Assembly: GCA_963712955.1 (NCBI GenBank)
Contig: CAVQKF010000006.1
Coordinates: 248,001-312,000, forward strand
DNA length: 64,000 bases
From: DATFVJ01 sp963712955
GTDB taxonomy: Bacteria; Actinomycetota; Actinomycetes; Streptosporangiales; Streptosporangiaceae
Direction: 5' to 3'
Shown piece by piece: positions 8,967-16,464 of the stretch. Both the position numbers and the translations under genes were made by a program. The number at the start of each line of letters is the position of its first letter. The stretch's first letter is position 1. The notes under the pieces were generated by a model. It was not told the origin of the DNA. It searched no databases and worked only from the letters and a program-made list of their open reading frames with translations.

Positions 8967-10130
8967 ATGCGGGTGCTGGCTGCGTGCTCCCTCGGCGGTG
9001 CGGGTCATCTGAATCCCTTGGTGCCCTTCCTCGCTGCCGCAAGACGGCGGGGAGACGAGGTATTGGTGGTGGGCCCCCCTGCGCTGAGCGAGATGGTCGA
9101 GGCCGCCGGCTATCCGTTCTGGCCGGGTGGCGAGCCGTCGGAGGAGGTAGCGGCTCCCATACGGGAGCGCCTCCCGGTTGCTGCGTCCGATGAGGCGGCG
9201 GTCCTGGGTAATCGGGAACTGTTCGGTCGGCTCGCGACCCGATCCATGCTGGAAGGGATGGAGCGGGCCTGCGTCGAGTGGGGGCCTGACTTCGTCCTGC
9301 GGGAGCCCTGCGAGTACTCGTCTGCAATCGTCGCGTCCCAGCGAGACATCCCCATCGCCCAGGTCGCCATCTCATTGGCCGAAGCCGAAGCAGCGTCGAT
9401 CACCGCGGCCGCGCCCGCGCTCGCGGAGCACCGGAAGGGTGTGGTCGAGGAGCTGTGGGCCTCGCCCTACCTGAGCCGCTTCCCAGATTCGCTCGACCCG
9501 TCTCCCTTTCCGGCCACGGTGCGTTTCCGGGAACGGCCCGAACTCTCTGACGGGCAGCTGCCGGACTGGTGGGACGGATCGGACGCGCCGCTCGTCTACG
9601 TGACCTTCGGGACGGTCGTGGGTTACATGTCGTTAGCCGCTCGCGTCTACCGGACTGCCCTGAAGGTCGTGGAGGACCTGGAGGCGCGGGTGCTGCTGAC
9701 CGTGGGGCGCAAGTTCGACCCTTCTGAGCTCGGCTCGATCCCGGCGAACGTTCACGTGGCGCGATGGGTGGAACAGGCTCAGGTCGTGCGGGAAGCCGAC
9801 CTTGTCGTCTGCCACGGTGGGTCGGGCACAGCGCTCGGCGCGCTGGCGGCCGGCGTTCCGCTCGTAGTCGTGCCCCTCTTTGCCGACCAGTTCGAGAATG
9901 GTCGGCGTATCGCGGCTTTGGGAGCCGGACGCATCGTCGAAGCCGGGTCAAGAAGACCACCGGGGTCCCGCCCGCAGCTGGCCGGGGAGGATGCTCCGCA
10001 CATCCGCCGGCAGATCAAAGTGGTGTTGACCGAGACCTCCTATCGGCACCAGGCGCGTGTCATCGCTGACGAGATGGCCGCAGCCCCGGCCGTCGATGAG
10101 GTCCTCGCCGATCTGCTGGCCGCGGGGTAA
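8967..10130 (+). CDS. GT1 (UGT/MGT-type) glycosyltransferase
   Basis: A 387-residue GT-B-fold enzyme, complete. The N-terminal acceptor domain opens with MRVLAACSLGGAGHLNPLVP (the H-x-N-P motif of this family). The C-terminal nucleotide-sugar domain has VYVTFGTV, then LVVCHGGSGTALGALAAGVP and VPLFADQFENGRR, the diphosphate- and sugar-binding signature of macrolide-type glycosyltransferases. Such enzymes move a sugar from a nucleotide donor to a small hydrophobic acceptor, or inactivate antibiotics. No biosynthetic cluster surrounds it, so a detoxification role is possible. No neighbouring gene appears to be co-transcribed. Confidence 0.85.
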   Translation: MRVLAACSLGGAGHLNPLVPFLAAARRRGDEVLVVGPPALSEMVEAAGYPFWPGGEPSEEVAAPIRERLPVAASDEAAVLGNRELFGRLATRSMLEGMERACVEWGPDFVLREPCEYSSAIVASQRDIPIAQVAISLAEAEAASITAAAPALAEHRKGVVEELWASPYLSRFPDSLDPSPFPATVRFRERPELSDGQLPDWWDGSDAPLVYVTFGTVVGYMSLAARVYRTALKVVEDLEARVLLTVGRKFDPSELGSIPANVHVARWVEQAQVVREADLVVCHGGSGTALGALAAGVPLVVVPLFADQFENGRRIAALGAGRIVEAGSRRPPGSRPQLAGEDAPHIRRQIKVVLTETSYRHQARVIADEMAAAPAVDEVLADLLAAG

Positions 10131-10273
10131 TGTCGACGGAATCGCCCGCCGGCTTGGGACGCTCGCGACAGATCGTCCTACTCGCTCGGCTAGGAGGCTG
10201 CTGAGGGGAGACTCCAGCCGCGCCCGAACGGCGGGTCTGCGTGCTACCGGCCCCGAGGCTATGAGCACGCTCC

Positions 10274-10606
10274 GTGATCAGCGGCCGAACGGCCATCATC
10301 GCGGCAGATGCGGAAGGTATCGACTCCGACCGAGCCTGCATAGTCATACATGCTGAGCTGTGGATCGCCACGACAGTTCCGAGGGTTGCCTGGTGCGCCA
10401 CATCATTCTGGGCCACTTACCGGATGCGCACTGAGCCGCCTAAACAAGATCCCGCTGAGCGGTGGGCGCTCGTCCACCAGATCCCAGTTGGCGCCGCACC
10501 GCCATACATAATGGGGCAGGCGCGGCGGGCCTGGGCCACCATTGATTTCGCTGGCGCCAGGAGGGTGGCTAGCTGGGGCGCCCCGCGTGACGCGGTGAGG
10601 CGCTGA
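10274..10606 (+). pseudogene. chimeric remnant: UTRA tail joined to DUF916 tail
   Basis: The frame contains PAERWALVHQIPVG, the last strand of a UTRA domain, followed within 15 residues by RRAWATIDFAGARRVASWGA. The second piece matches the region just before the membrane anchor of the DUF916-type gene at 1602-2150 (RRAYATIDFGGRAHMANTAA). The sequence is cut at 10583, inside a 17 bp word that recurs at 12860-12876. There the matching membrane anchor (ALRRYLVLGLILITVAALAV) resumes in frame. It is therefore the 5' half of a gene tail split by an insertion. Confidence 0.6.
10567..10583 (+). repeat. 17 bp direct repeat, left copy
   Basis: GGCTAGCTGGGGCGCCC, identical to 12860-12876. The bases on either side differ, so identity is exactly 17 bp. 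The two copies bracket a segment of about 2.3 kb (DUF397, DUF5753 remnant, IS1634-like element). Joining the outer flanks through one copy restores an open DUF916-type frame. Confidence 0.8.
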
Positions 10607-10634
10607 GGCGCTGAGGCGTCGGCTGCGGCACAAC

Positions 10635-10859
10635 TCAGGCGAGATCGAATCTGCCATTCTTCACCGTGGCGGCAAGCACGTTCCACTGGCCGTGGGTGAA
10701 GAACAGCTTTGGCCCGTCGGGATCTTTGGAGTCGCGCACACCGATCACGCGGTCACCCGTGTCCGGATCCCTGATGACGGCTACCTCCACGCAGCTACCG
10801 TTCTGCCCGCTGCGAGCGCTCTTGCGCCAGACAGCGCGGGACAGGTCATACGCAGGCAT
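10635..10859 (-). CDS. DUF397 protein
   Basis: A 74-residue protein with the hallmark DUF397 layout: AVWRKSARSGQNGSCVEVAV near the N-terminus, VIGVRDSKDPDGPKLFFTHG in the middle, and the end WNVLAATVKNGRFDL. DUF397 proteins form pairs with XRE/DUF5753 regulators in actinomycetes and probably act with them; BldB-like roles have been proposed for some. The upstream partner is here reduced to its last 55 codons by the IS element. This gene is therefore an orphan, and its promoter may be lost. Confidence 0.85.
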   Translation of the reverse strand: MPAYDLSRAVWRKSARSGQNGSCVEVAVIRDPDTGDRVIGVRDSKDPDGPKLFFTHGQWNVLAATVKNGRFDLA

Positions 10860-10878
10860 CCCGCGCCTCCCCTCGTGG

Positions 10879-11044
10879 TCACTTCAAGGCTGTGGATACT
10901 GCATGAAGCATAGCTCGCGTCTGTGCAGGGCTGAGCGACGCAGCGCGCAGGCGGTCGAATGCCGTGGTGTACAGCCGGACCTCTTCCGCCTTGTCCACGT
11001 ACAGGTTGCCGCCGACCGTTTCCATGTAGACCACCTTGGGCTCG
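10879..11044 (-). pseudogene. C-terminal fragment of XRE/DUF5753 regulator
   Basis: The last 55 codons of a DUF5753-type regulator: VVYMETVGGNLYVDKAEEVR, YTTAFDRLRAASLSPAQTRA, then MLHAVSTALK and a stop. The Y-M-E-T and F-x-x-L-R-A-A-x-L-S motifs are typical of the domain end. Upstream of about 11044 the frame passes into antisense IS transposase. The HTH and most of DUF5753 are therefore gone. It lies 19 bp upstream of the DUF397 gene, the normal spacing of the pair. Confidence 0.7.
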
Positions 11045-12830
11045 GCCGGCGCCGGGCCGCCCCGGCCCCGGAACTGGCCTGGGCCGATGTCCCGGCACGG
11101 CAGGTCAAGATGCTGGGCTCCCTGCCGGTGGTCTTCTCCTTCTGCACCCGGCTGGGCATCGGGCAGGTCATCGACGATCTGGTGCCGATCCGCGATGTGG
11201 CGACCGTGAGCGCCGGGCAGGCCATCGAGGCGATGATCTGCAACCGGCTCACCTCGCCCGCGCCGCTGGTGCACATCGGGGACTGGGCCCGCGACTGGGC
11301 GGTCCCGGAGGTCCTGGGCATCCCCGCGCTCGCGCTGAACGACGACAAGCTGGGCCGCACCCTGGATGCGATCGCCCCGCACCTGGAGGAGATCACCGGG
11401 ACGGTCGCCGTCCGCGCGATCGGCGCCTTCGGCATCGACATCAGCCAGCTGCACTGGGACATGACCAGCTTCTCGCTTTACGGCGCCTACGACCTGCCCG
11501 ATGAGGATTACCCGGCCCCCGCCTACGGGCATCCCAAAGACCGCAGGACCGACCTGCTGCAGATCCAGGCGGGCATCGCCGCCGCCGGCGACGGCGGGAT
11601 CCCCGTCTACGCCTCCGCCTACGGCGGCGGGGACGCCGAGATCTCCCAGGTGACCGGGGCGATGAAAGCCCTGAAGAAGATCGCCGGGGCGAAGAAGTTC
11701 CTGCTGGTCGGCGACTCCAAGCTGATCAGCTACGACAACGTTGCCGCGATCCGGAAAACCCGCTGCACGTTCCTGGCCCCCGCGTCCAAGCTCTACGTCA
11801 AGGCCGCCGAGCTGGCCGCCTGCGACCTGGACAGGGCCACCGAGGTTGACTACGTCGCCGGACGCGACCAGCACAAGAAGAACAGCAACCCCGGCCAGAT
11901 CGGCCGCTGGCATGTCCTGGAAGACAATCAGAGCTTTGCGATCCGCAACTCCAAACGCAAAAGCGACCCGCCCATCACGCTGCGCCGCATCTTCGTGCAC
12001 TCAACCGCCCGCACCGGTGCTGCCGCGACCAGCCGGACCAAGAAGCTCACCCGGGCCAAAGACGACCTCGGCCGCCTGGTCTCCGGCCTGGGCGGCCGGT
12101 TCTACCCCACCCAGGAGAAGGTCACCGGCCGGCTCCAGCAGATCGCCCGCGACCGCAAGGTCGGCCCCTACCTGCGCTACACCATCGGCACCGCCCCCGC
12201 CACGGCGGCCGACGGCCCCGAGGGCAGCGGGCAAACGGCCCGCACCCAGACCGCCGGCACCGGCCAGACCAGACCCGGCCCGGCGGACACCTGGCAGGGC
12301 ACCGGCAGCGGCGGACCCGGCAAACCCGCCCTCACCTGGTGGTCCGGCCAGGCCGCGATCGACGCCGAAGCCGCCACCGACGGCTGGTACGCCCTGCTCA
12401 CCAGCATCGACGCCAAAGCGGAGACCGCAGCCGAGGTCCTCCTGCGCTACAAGGCCCAGGAAGCCGTCGAGCGCCGCTACGGCAACCTCAAGGGACCGCT
12501 GGCAGTCGCCCCGATGTTCTTGAACAGCAACCGGCGGATCGCCGCGCTGATCACCGTGATCAGCCTCGCGCTACTGATCTTCTGCCTGATCGAACGCGAA
12601 GCCCGCCGCAACCTCGCCCCCCAAACCAAACTCGACGGCCTGTACAACCAGCAGCCCGCCCGGCCCACCGGCCGGCTCATCCTGACCACCCTGGCCGGCA
12701 TGCAGCTGATCCCGGCCACCTCGACCAGCCCGGCCCAGATCCCCAGGCCCAGCCCGGTCCAGGCCCGGCTCCTGGAACTGCTGAGCATCGACCCGACCCA
12801 TCCGCCGTGACACAGAACCGGCCCACGGGA
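11045..12830 (+). mobile_element. IS1634-like insertion sequence
   Basis: The element is inferred from its complete transposase and from the abrupt loss of the DUF5753 gene at its left edge (about 11045). The right edge lies between the transposase stop (12810) and the DUF916-type tail (12860). I could not identify terminal inverted repeats with certainty, so the ends are approximate. Confidence 0.65.
11110..12810 (+). CDS. IS1634-family (IS4 group) transposase
   Basis: A 566-residue DDE transposase: MLGSLPVVFSFCTRLGIGQV, then IRDVATVSAGQAIEAMICNR, QLHWDMTSFSLYGAYD (first acidic residue region), KKFLLVGDSKLISYDNVAAI (second Asp), and ATDGWYALLTSIDAKAETAA with KAQEAVERRYGNLKGPLAVA (the Y-(2)-R-(3)-E-like C-terminal signature). 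The internal Gly/Thr/Gln-rich segment (about residues 365-405) is an insertion relative to typical members. The frame is intact, so the element may still move. The start at 11110 is the first Met before the conserved N-terminus; translation might begin slightly upstream. Confidence 0.8.
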   Translation: MLGSLPVVFSFCTRLGIGQVIDDLVPIRDVATVSAGQAIEAMICNRLTSPAPLVHIGDWARDWAVPEVLGIPALALNDDKLGRTLDAIAPHLEEITGTVAVRAIGAFGIDISQLHWDMTSFSLYGAYDLPDEDYPAPAYGHPKDRRTDLLQIQAGIAAAGDGGIPVYASAYGGGDAEISQVTGAMKALKKIAGAKKFLLVGDSKLISYDNVAAIRKTRCTFLAPASKLYVKAAELAACDLDRATEVDYVAGRDQHKKNSNPGQIGRWHVLEDNQSFAIRNSKRKSDPPITLRRIFVHSTARTGAAATSRTKKLTRAKDDLGRLVSGLGGRFYPTQEKVTGRLQQIARDRKVGPYLRYTIGTAPATAADGPEGSGQTARTQTAGTGQTRPGPADTWQGTGSGGPGKPALTWWSGQAAIDAEAATDGWYALLTSIDAKAETAAEVLLRYKAQEAVERRYGNLKGPLAVAPMFLNSNRRIAALITVISLALLIFCLIEREARRNLAPQTKLDGLYNQQPARPTGRLILTTLAGMQLIPATSTSPAQIPRPSPVQARLLELLSIDPTHPP

Positions 12831-12857
12831 CGTGATCTACGCCCATGTGCGAATTAC

Positions 12858-13196
12858 CGGGCTAGCTGGGGCGCCCTGCGCAGGTACCTGGTCCTGGGGC
12901 TCATCCTCATCACAGTCGCCGCGCTCGCCGTGCTCGTGCGGAAGCGTCTCACGCGCCGCAGCCGCGGATTGGAAACCGCCACCGGTGTCGCTGTCGCGCT
13001 GTTCCCACGCCGCGGCGCCGCGGTGTCGCAGTCCGACCTCGCGGCGTCGCAGTGTCAAAGGGCAAATGCCGCAACAGCCGCCGTCGCAGGGCGGCCGCGT
13101 CCTCGGCTCTGGGCGGCCATGCCCCGCCGCGCTTCCTTCTATCTGGGCCGTCAGGTGGCAGGCGGGCGGATCAATTGGCCCCGGTGTGCGGTGTGA
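12858..13196 (+). pseudogene. DUF916-type C-terminal membrane anchor remnant
   Basis: Reads ASWGALRRYLVLGLILITVA followed by ALAVLVRKRLTRRSRGLETA, a membrane helix plus basic tail. About 90 bp are very similar at the DNA level to the anchor of the gene ending at 2150 (both end in CGATTGGAAACCGCCAC or a close variant). It continues the frame broken at 10583. After ETATG the frame runs on to 13196 in sequence I do not recognise. Confidence 0.6.
12860..12876 (+). repeat. 17 bp direct repeat, right copy
   Basis: Identical to 10567-10583. It lies immediately before the anchor helix of the split DUF916-type tail and after the IS element. See the left copy for interpretation. Confidence 0.8.
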
Positions 13197-13436
13197 CGAA
13201 GAGGACGCCAGTCGCATGCGTTACAAATGAAGTGACGCGATCATGGTCGCCACCGGGGCTGCGAGCCAAGCGGTCCGGCCCGCTCCATGATCGCGGTAAC
13301 TTTGCCACGAATGAGGTTGTCGCGCGATGTCGGCCGGAGGACGGGCGACCTTGATCGGATGGCCCCATCCCAGCCGCTGGCCCTTCCGACCGAGCACAAC
13401 GGCGGACTGATGCGGGGCATATCCTGGGCCTAGGCG

Positions 13437-14690
13437 ATGGTGATCCAGAAAGGCCGGGCATTGGAGAACGGTGACGTGGATCTTCCTGGGCCAGCCGTTA
13501 CGGTGGGCCAGCGGGTACAGCTCTTGCGCGAGCGGCGGGGTATGACGCGCGCTGTCTTCGCCGGCTTGGTGGGTAAGTCGGAGAGCTGGGTCAAGGCGAT
13601 CGAGAAAGGCCGTCTTCAGGTTCCCCGATTGCCTGTTCTGATTCAGATGGCAGAAGTGTTGCGGGTGCGGAACCTGGCTGATCTCACCGGGGATCAGTCG
13701 ATGCCCATCCAGATGTTCACTGGGCCGGGTCACCCGGCGCTGCCTGCCGTACGGGAGGCAATGAACGCCTATCCGCTGTGGCAGGCCCAGCCGCTCCCGA
13801 GCGTGGCGCACCTTCGGCTGCGGCTGGCCCGCGCTTGGCAGGCTCGGCACGCGTCGCCGGATCATCGGACGGTCCTGGGTGGCCTGTTGCCGGATCTGAT
13901 CAAAGACGCCCAGGTGATGGCGAGGTTCGGGTCCGACCGCCGGGCAGCGCACGCATTGCTGGCGGAGGTGCTGAACCTTTCGCAGATGTTTCTGGCGTAT
14001 CAGCCTGATGTGTCACTGTTGTGGCGGGCGGCGGAACGGGCGATGCTGGCTGCGCAGGAATCGGAGGTGCCGGAAGCGGTTGCGGGCTCGGTGTGGTTCA
14101 TGGCTCAGGCGCACCGGGACGCTGGGGATTTCGACGCGGCACATGAGATCAATAGCCAGTGCCTGGAGTATCTCAAGCCCTTTGTGCCTGATGGCGGCGT
14201 CGATCTGCTCGCGTGGTGGGGCGCGTTGCAGTTCGAGATGGCCTATACGGAGGCGCGAGCAGGTGATCGCGGGGTTGCCTGGAGCCATTGGGACGAGGCG
14301 GAGCGGATAGCATTGCGGCTCCCGGTGGCCTACTACCATCCCGTGACGTCGTTCTCGCAGGTGATCATGGGTGCGCACGCGGTCACTGTTGGAGTGGAAC
14401 TCTGCCAGGCTGCGGACAGTGTTCGCCAGGCCGAGCACATGACGTCGGCGGCGATTCCGTCACGTCCACGGCGGGGGCGCCACCTGATTGAGGTGGCCCG
14501 TGCCTACCGGCTGCGAAATGACGTAGAGGCGTCGCTGGCGACGCTGTCCGAGGCGTTCGGCGCCGCGCCCGAAACGATTCGTTACAACGGCTACGCCCGG
14601 CGGATCATCTTGGAGGTTCTGAACGAGGGGCCGTCCGATCTGCGGGCGCGGGCGGCGGAGTTGGCGGCCAAAATCGATCTCTACGTATGA
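13437..14690 (+). CDS. XRE regulator with TPR-like C-terminal domain
   Basis: A 417-residue regulator. Residues 24-85 form an XRE helix-turn-helix (GQRVQLLRERRGMTRAVFAG, LVGKSESWVKAIEKGRLQVP). Residues about 110-410 are all-helical with TPR-like repeats, for example WFMAQAHRDAGDFDAAHEIN and AYRLRNDVEASLATLSEAFG. The layout is common in actinomycete signalling regulators where the TPR part binds a peptide or small ligand. The frame is intact and the start is the only upstream Met. It stands upstream of a small conserved protein in the same direction (61 bp gap) and may be co-transcribed with it. Confidence 0.8.
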   Translation: MVIQKGRALENGDVDLPGPAVTVGQRVQLLRERRGMTRAVFAGLVGKSESWVKAIEKGRLQVPRLPVLIQMAEVLRVRNLADLTGDQSMPIQMFTGPGHPALPAVREAMNAYPLWQAQPLPSVAHLRLRLARAWQARHASPDHRTVLGGLLPDLIKDAQVMARFGSDRRAAHALLAEVLNLSQMFLAYQPDVSLLWRAAERAMLAAQESEVPEAVAGSVWFMAQAHRDAGDFDAAHEINSQCLEYLKPFVPDGGVDLLAWWGALQFEMAYTEARAGDRGVAWSHWDEAERIALRLPVAYYHPVTSFSQVIMGAHAVTVGVELCQAADSVRQAEHMTSAAIPSRPRRGRHLIEVARAYRLRNDVEASLATLSEAFGAAPETIRYNGYARRIILEVLNEGPSDLRARAAELAAKIDLYV

Positions 14691-14750
14691 GCGCACGGGG
14701 GCACAAATTGTGTCCCCGATCTCTGGCCATGGGTCTTAGCGTCGTCATTC

Positions 14751-15095
14751 ATGACAGGACAGGACAGGATCGGTGTGCGGCGCGGGGGCGACGCGGAGAA
14801 TCGTTCAGATAGCGTGCGGGCCGTTGGGACCCCTGACGGTGGAGTGGCTGACCTCGAAAAACTCGCCGCCGAACTGAACGGTGGGGACTATGAGGCACGG
14901 CTTGTTACACCGCAGGGGCGGCGCCCGTCCGTGCACGCCCGGAACCGGCGCGCGGGTGTGCTGAAGGAGAACATCTATTGTGGCGACGGTTTCTACTGGT
15001 TCGGCTGGGCGGAGCGGATCGCGCCGGTTGCCGAGGTGGCCGAGGCTGCGCGGATCGTGATGCGGGTGCTGCGTACTGTGGACGCTGGGCGGTGA
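14751..15095 (+). CDS. small conserved actinomycete protein
   Basis: A 114-residue protein. The first about 30 residues are charged and probably disordered. The core is LEKLAAELNGGDYEARLVTP followed by HARNRRAGVLKENIYCGDGF and YWFGWAERIAPVAEVAEAAR. The YCGDGFYWFGWAERIAPV block is typical of a family of unknown function placed next to XRE regulators in actinomycetes. There is no catalytic motif, signal peptide or membrane helix. The distance to the XRE-TPR gene suggests one operon. A start at a later Met or Val is possible, since the conserved part begins near residue 30. Confidence 0.65.
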   Translation: MTGQDRIGVRRGGDAENRSDSVRAVGTPDGGVADLEKLAAELNGGDYEARLVTPQGRRPSVHARNRRAGVLKENIYCGDGFYWFGWAERIAPVAEVAEAARIVMRVLRTVDAGR

Positions 15096-15245
15096 GAACA
15101 GCCGCAGGGGCCGGGCCGCTGCGGCGCTATGCTCGCAGGTTACCCGGAAACGGGCCGGCCGTGAGGGGCTACGCCGAGCCGGCCAGCAAAGATCACCGGC
15201 ACCCCGTCGATCACTTAACGTCATCGAAACCAGGGCAGGCAAGCC

Positions 15246-15504
15246 ATGGGTGATGCTTACTATGCGTTCCGGCACGTCGATGGGGTGCTTCATCTGAAGG
15301 TGAAGCTGCCGGAAGGGCTGCCGGGCCTGGTTGCCGCCGACGCGACGGGACGTGTTCGGAGATGCGCCGCGGGGTGTTGCGGGACTGATCCTGGATGCGG
15401 CTGGTCTGCGCGAGCTGCGGGGTTTGGTGATCCGGTTGGGCGAGCCGGCGACCCGGAGGTCGGATGAGCCGCCGATGGACAGCACGGGAACGCGCCCTTC
15501 TTAG
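15246..15504 (+). pseudogene. small protein split by a frameshift
   Basis: From the ATG at 15246: MGDAYYAFRHVDGVLHLKVK followed by LPEGLPGLVAADA. The frame then degenerates. One indel near 15345 opens RDVFGDAPRGVAGLILDAAG, LRELRGLVIRLGEPATRRSD and a stop at 15502-15504, giving a product of about 85 residues with coherent composition. The family is unknown; it is in the same direction as the two genes upstream. The shift sits in a run of CGACGCGACGGGACG, an error-prone context. Confidence 0.45.
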
Positions 15505-15581
15505 GCCCCGGCCTGGCTGAGTTGTCCGGTCCGGCCATCGGCATGCCCCGGATTACGGCTACCGCCAGGACATAACCCCTT

Positions 15582-15609
15582 ATTTCTTTTCACCTCGGAG
15601 AAAAGAAAT
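15582..15609. promoter_or_regulatory. AT-rich hairpin and purine tract
   Basis: ATTTCTTTTC (15582-15591) and GAAAAGAAAT (15600-15609) form a perfect 10 bp inverted repeat with an 8-base loop. They are followed by about 30 bases of almost pure purine ending in an AAGGAGAG site just ahead of the ATG at 15647. The low GC is striking in this genome. It could be an operator or an mRNA structure in the leader of the next frame. Confidence 0.35.
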
Positions 15610-15646
15610 GGAAATGAGATGAAATGAAAAGAGAAGGAGAGCTGTC

Positions 15647-15958
15647 ATGATCCCCGGCGCTCACGCCGCCGGCGTTGGCGTGCCCGCCGGCCTGCCGGCC
15701 GATGCCGCCCGGGCGCTGGCCGGCCGTGACGTCGCGGTGACCGCTGTCCGGCAGGCCGCCGACACCGAGCCGGTCACCGGGCTGGCGGCCGCTTCGTCGT
15801 CCCGTTCCTCTGGTCTTGCCGGCGGGCAGCCCCGCGGTCTTGCGGCGGATCCGCCGCCCGGCGTCGTCCCGGCCGCGATCTCTTCGGCCAGCAGCACCCG
15901 GATGACCTCGGCGGGGTCCCGCTGCGCCTCGGTGGTGGCGAGCACCTCGGGAGGCTGA
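15647..15958 (+). CDS. uncharacterised small ORF, strand uncertain
   Basis: A 103-residue frame with an excellent AAGGAGAG site 6 bp before the ATG. It starts MIPGAHAAGVGVPAGLPADA and is Ala/Gly/Ser-rich. The last 50 residues (SSSRSSGLAGG and onward) read like the reverse of a coding strand. The opposite frame 15661-15972 (GTG start, AFRFQPPEVLATTEAQRDPA, EVIRVLLAEEIAAG) looks at least as protein-like but has a poor ribosome site. Both frames share third codon positions, so composition does not decide. One of the two is probably real. Confidence 0.35.
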   Translation: MIPGAHAAGVGVPAGLPADAARALAGRDVAVTAVRQAADTEPVTGLAAASSSRSSGLAGGQPRGLAADPPPGVVPAAISSASSTRMTSAGSRCASVVASTSGG

Positions 15959-16113
15959 AATCTGAAGGCCACGTATCAGGCGCGCTGCCTCCGACTCCTT
16001 AGTAGGTAGGCCAGGCCCGGCGGGATCGAGGATGGGGGATGCAGCACGCTCTCGGCGTTCCTGCGGACACTCCAGAGCCTGACGATGGCGCCTTCACGGA
16101 GAAGGGATTTCGC

Positions 16114-16460
16114 ATGCCAGACAACGCTACTAACAAGCTGCACGTCGTGGTGAAGTGGGGGAGGCATCCAACTTCAACGTGTACTACGACAACAGCCTGG
16201 GCGCGGGCGGCCAAACGCTCGCCGACGCCGTGCTTGCTCGATGTGAGCAGGAGTTCGCGCAGCTGATGGCCTTGTTTGGTATCACGCCGGGCGCACTGTT
16301 TATATCGACCCGGGAACATTCGGCGCCCACCACGCCAACTGCGCGGCTACCGAGCTGCACCCGGCGGCATTCAGCGGCACCGATGGTGCCTTGATAAACA
16401 AGCGCAGACCTAATGGGATTCGTCCGGCAGTGCGGCAAATCGGACAGGGCCATCACGTTG
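16114..16460 (+). pseudogene. decayed secreted/peptidase-like protein fragment
   Basis: Pieces in three frames join into one protein: MPDNATNKLHVVVKWG, then EASNFNVYYDNSLGAGGQTL, ADAVLARCEQEFAQLMALFG, ITPGALF, then YIDPGTFGAHHANCAATELH and PAAFSGTDGALINK. Indels near 16157 and 16302 are required. It recalls a family of actinobacterial proteins in which the next segment would hold a metal site, but I cannot name it. The fragment ends in non-homologous sequence just before the large lectin-repeat gene, so the 3' half is missing. Confidence 0.45.
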
Positions 16461-16464
16461 GACG

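Noticed and set aside
10879..12000. A 373-residue minus-strand frame through the IS element
   Set aside because: Only its last 55 codons (DUF5753 end) are real; the rest is antisense of the transposase.
15661..15972. Minus-strand alternative to the ORF at 15647
   Set aside because: Protein-like N-terminus, but a weak ribosome site compared with the plus strand; listed as an alternative rather than a separate gene.
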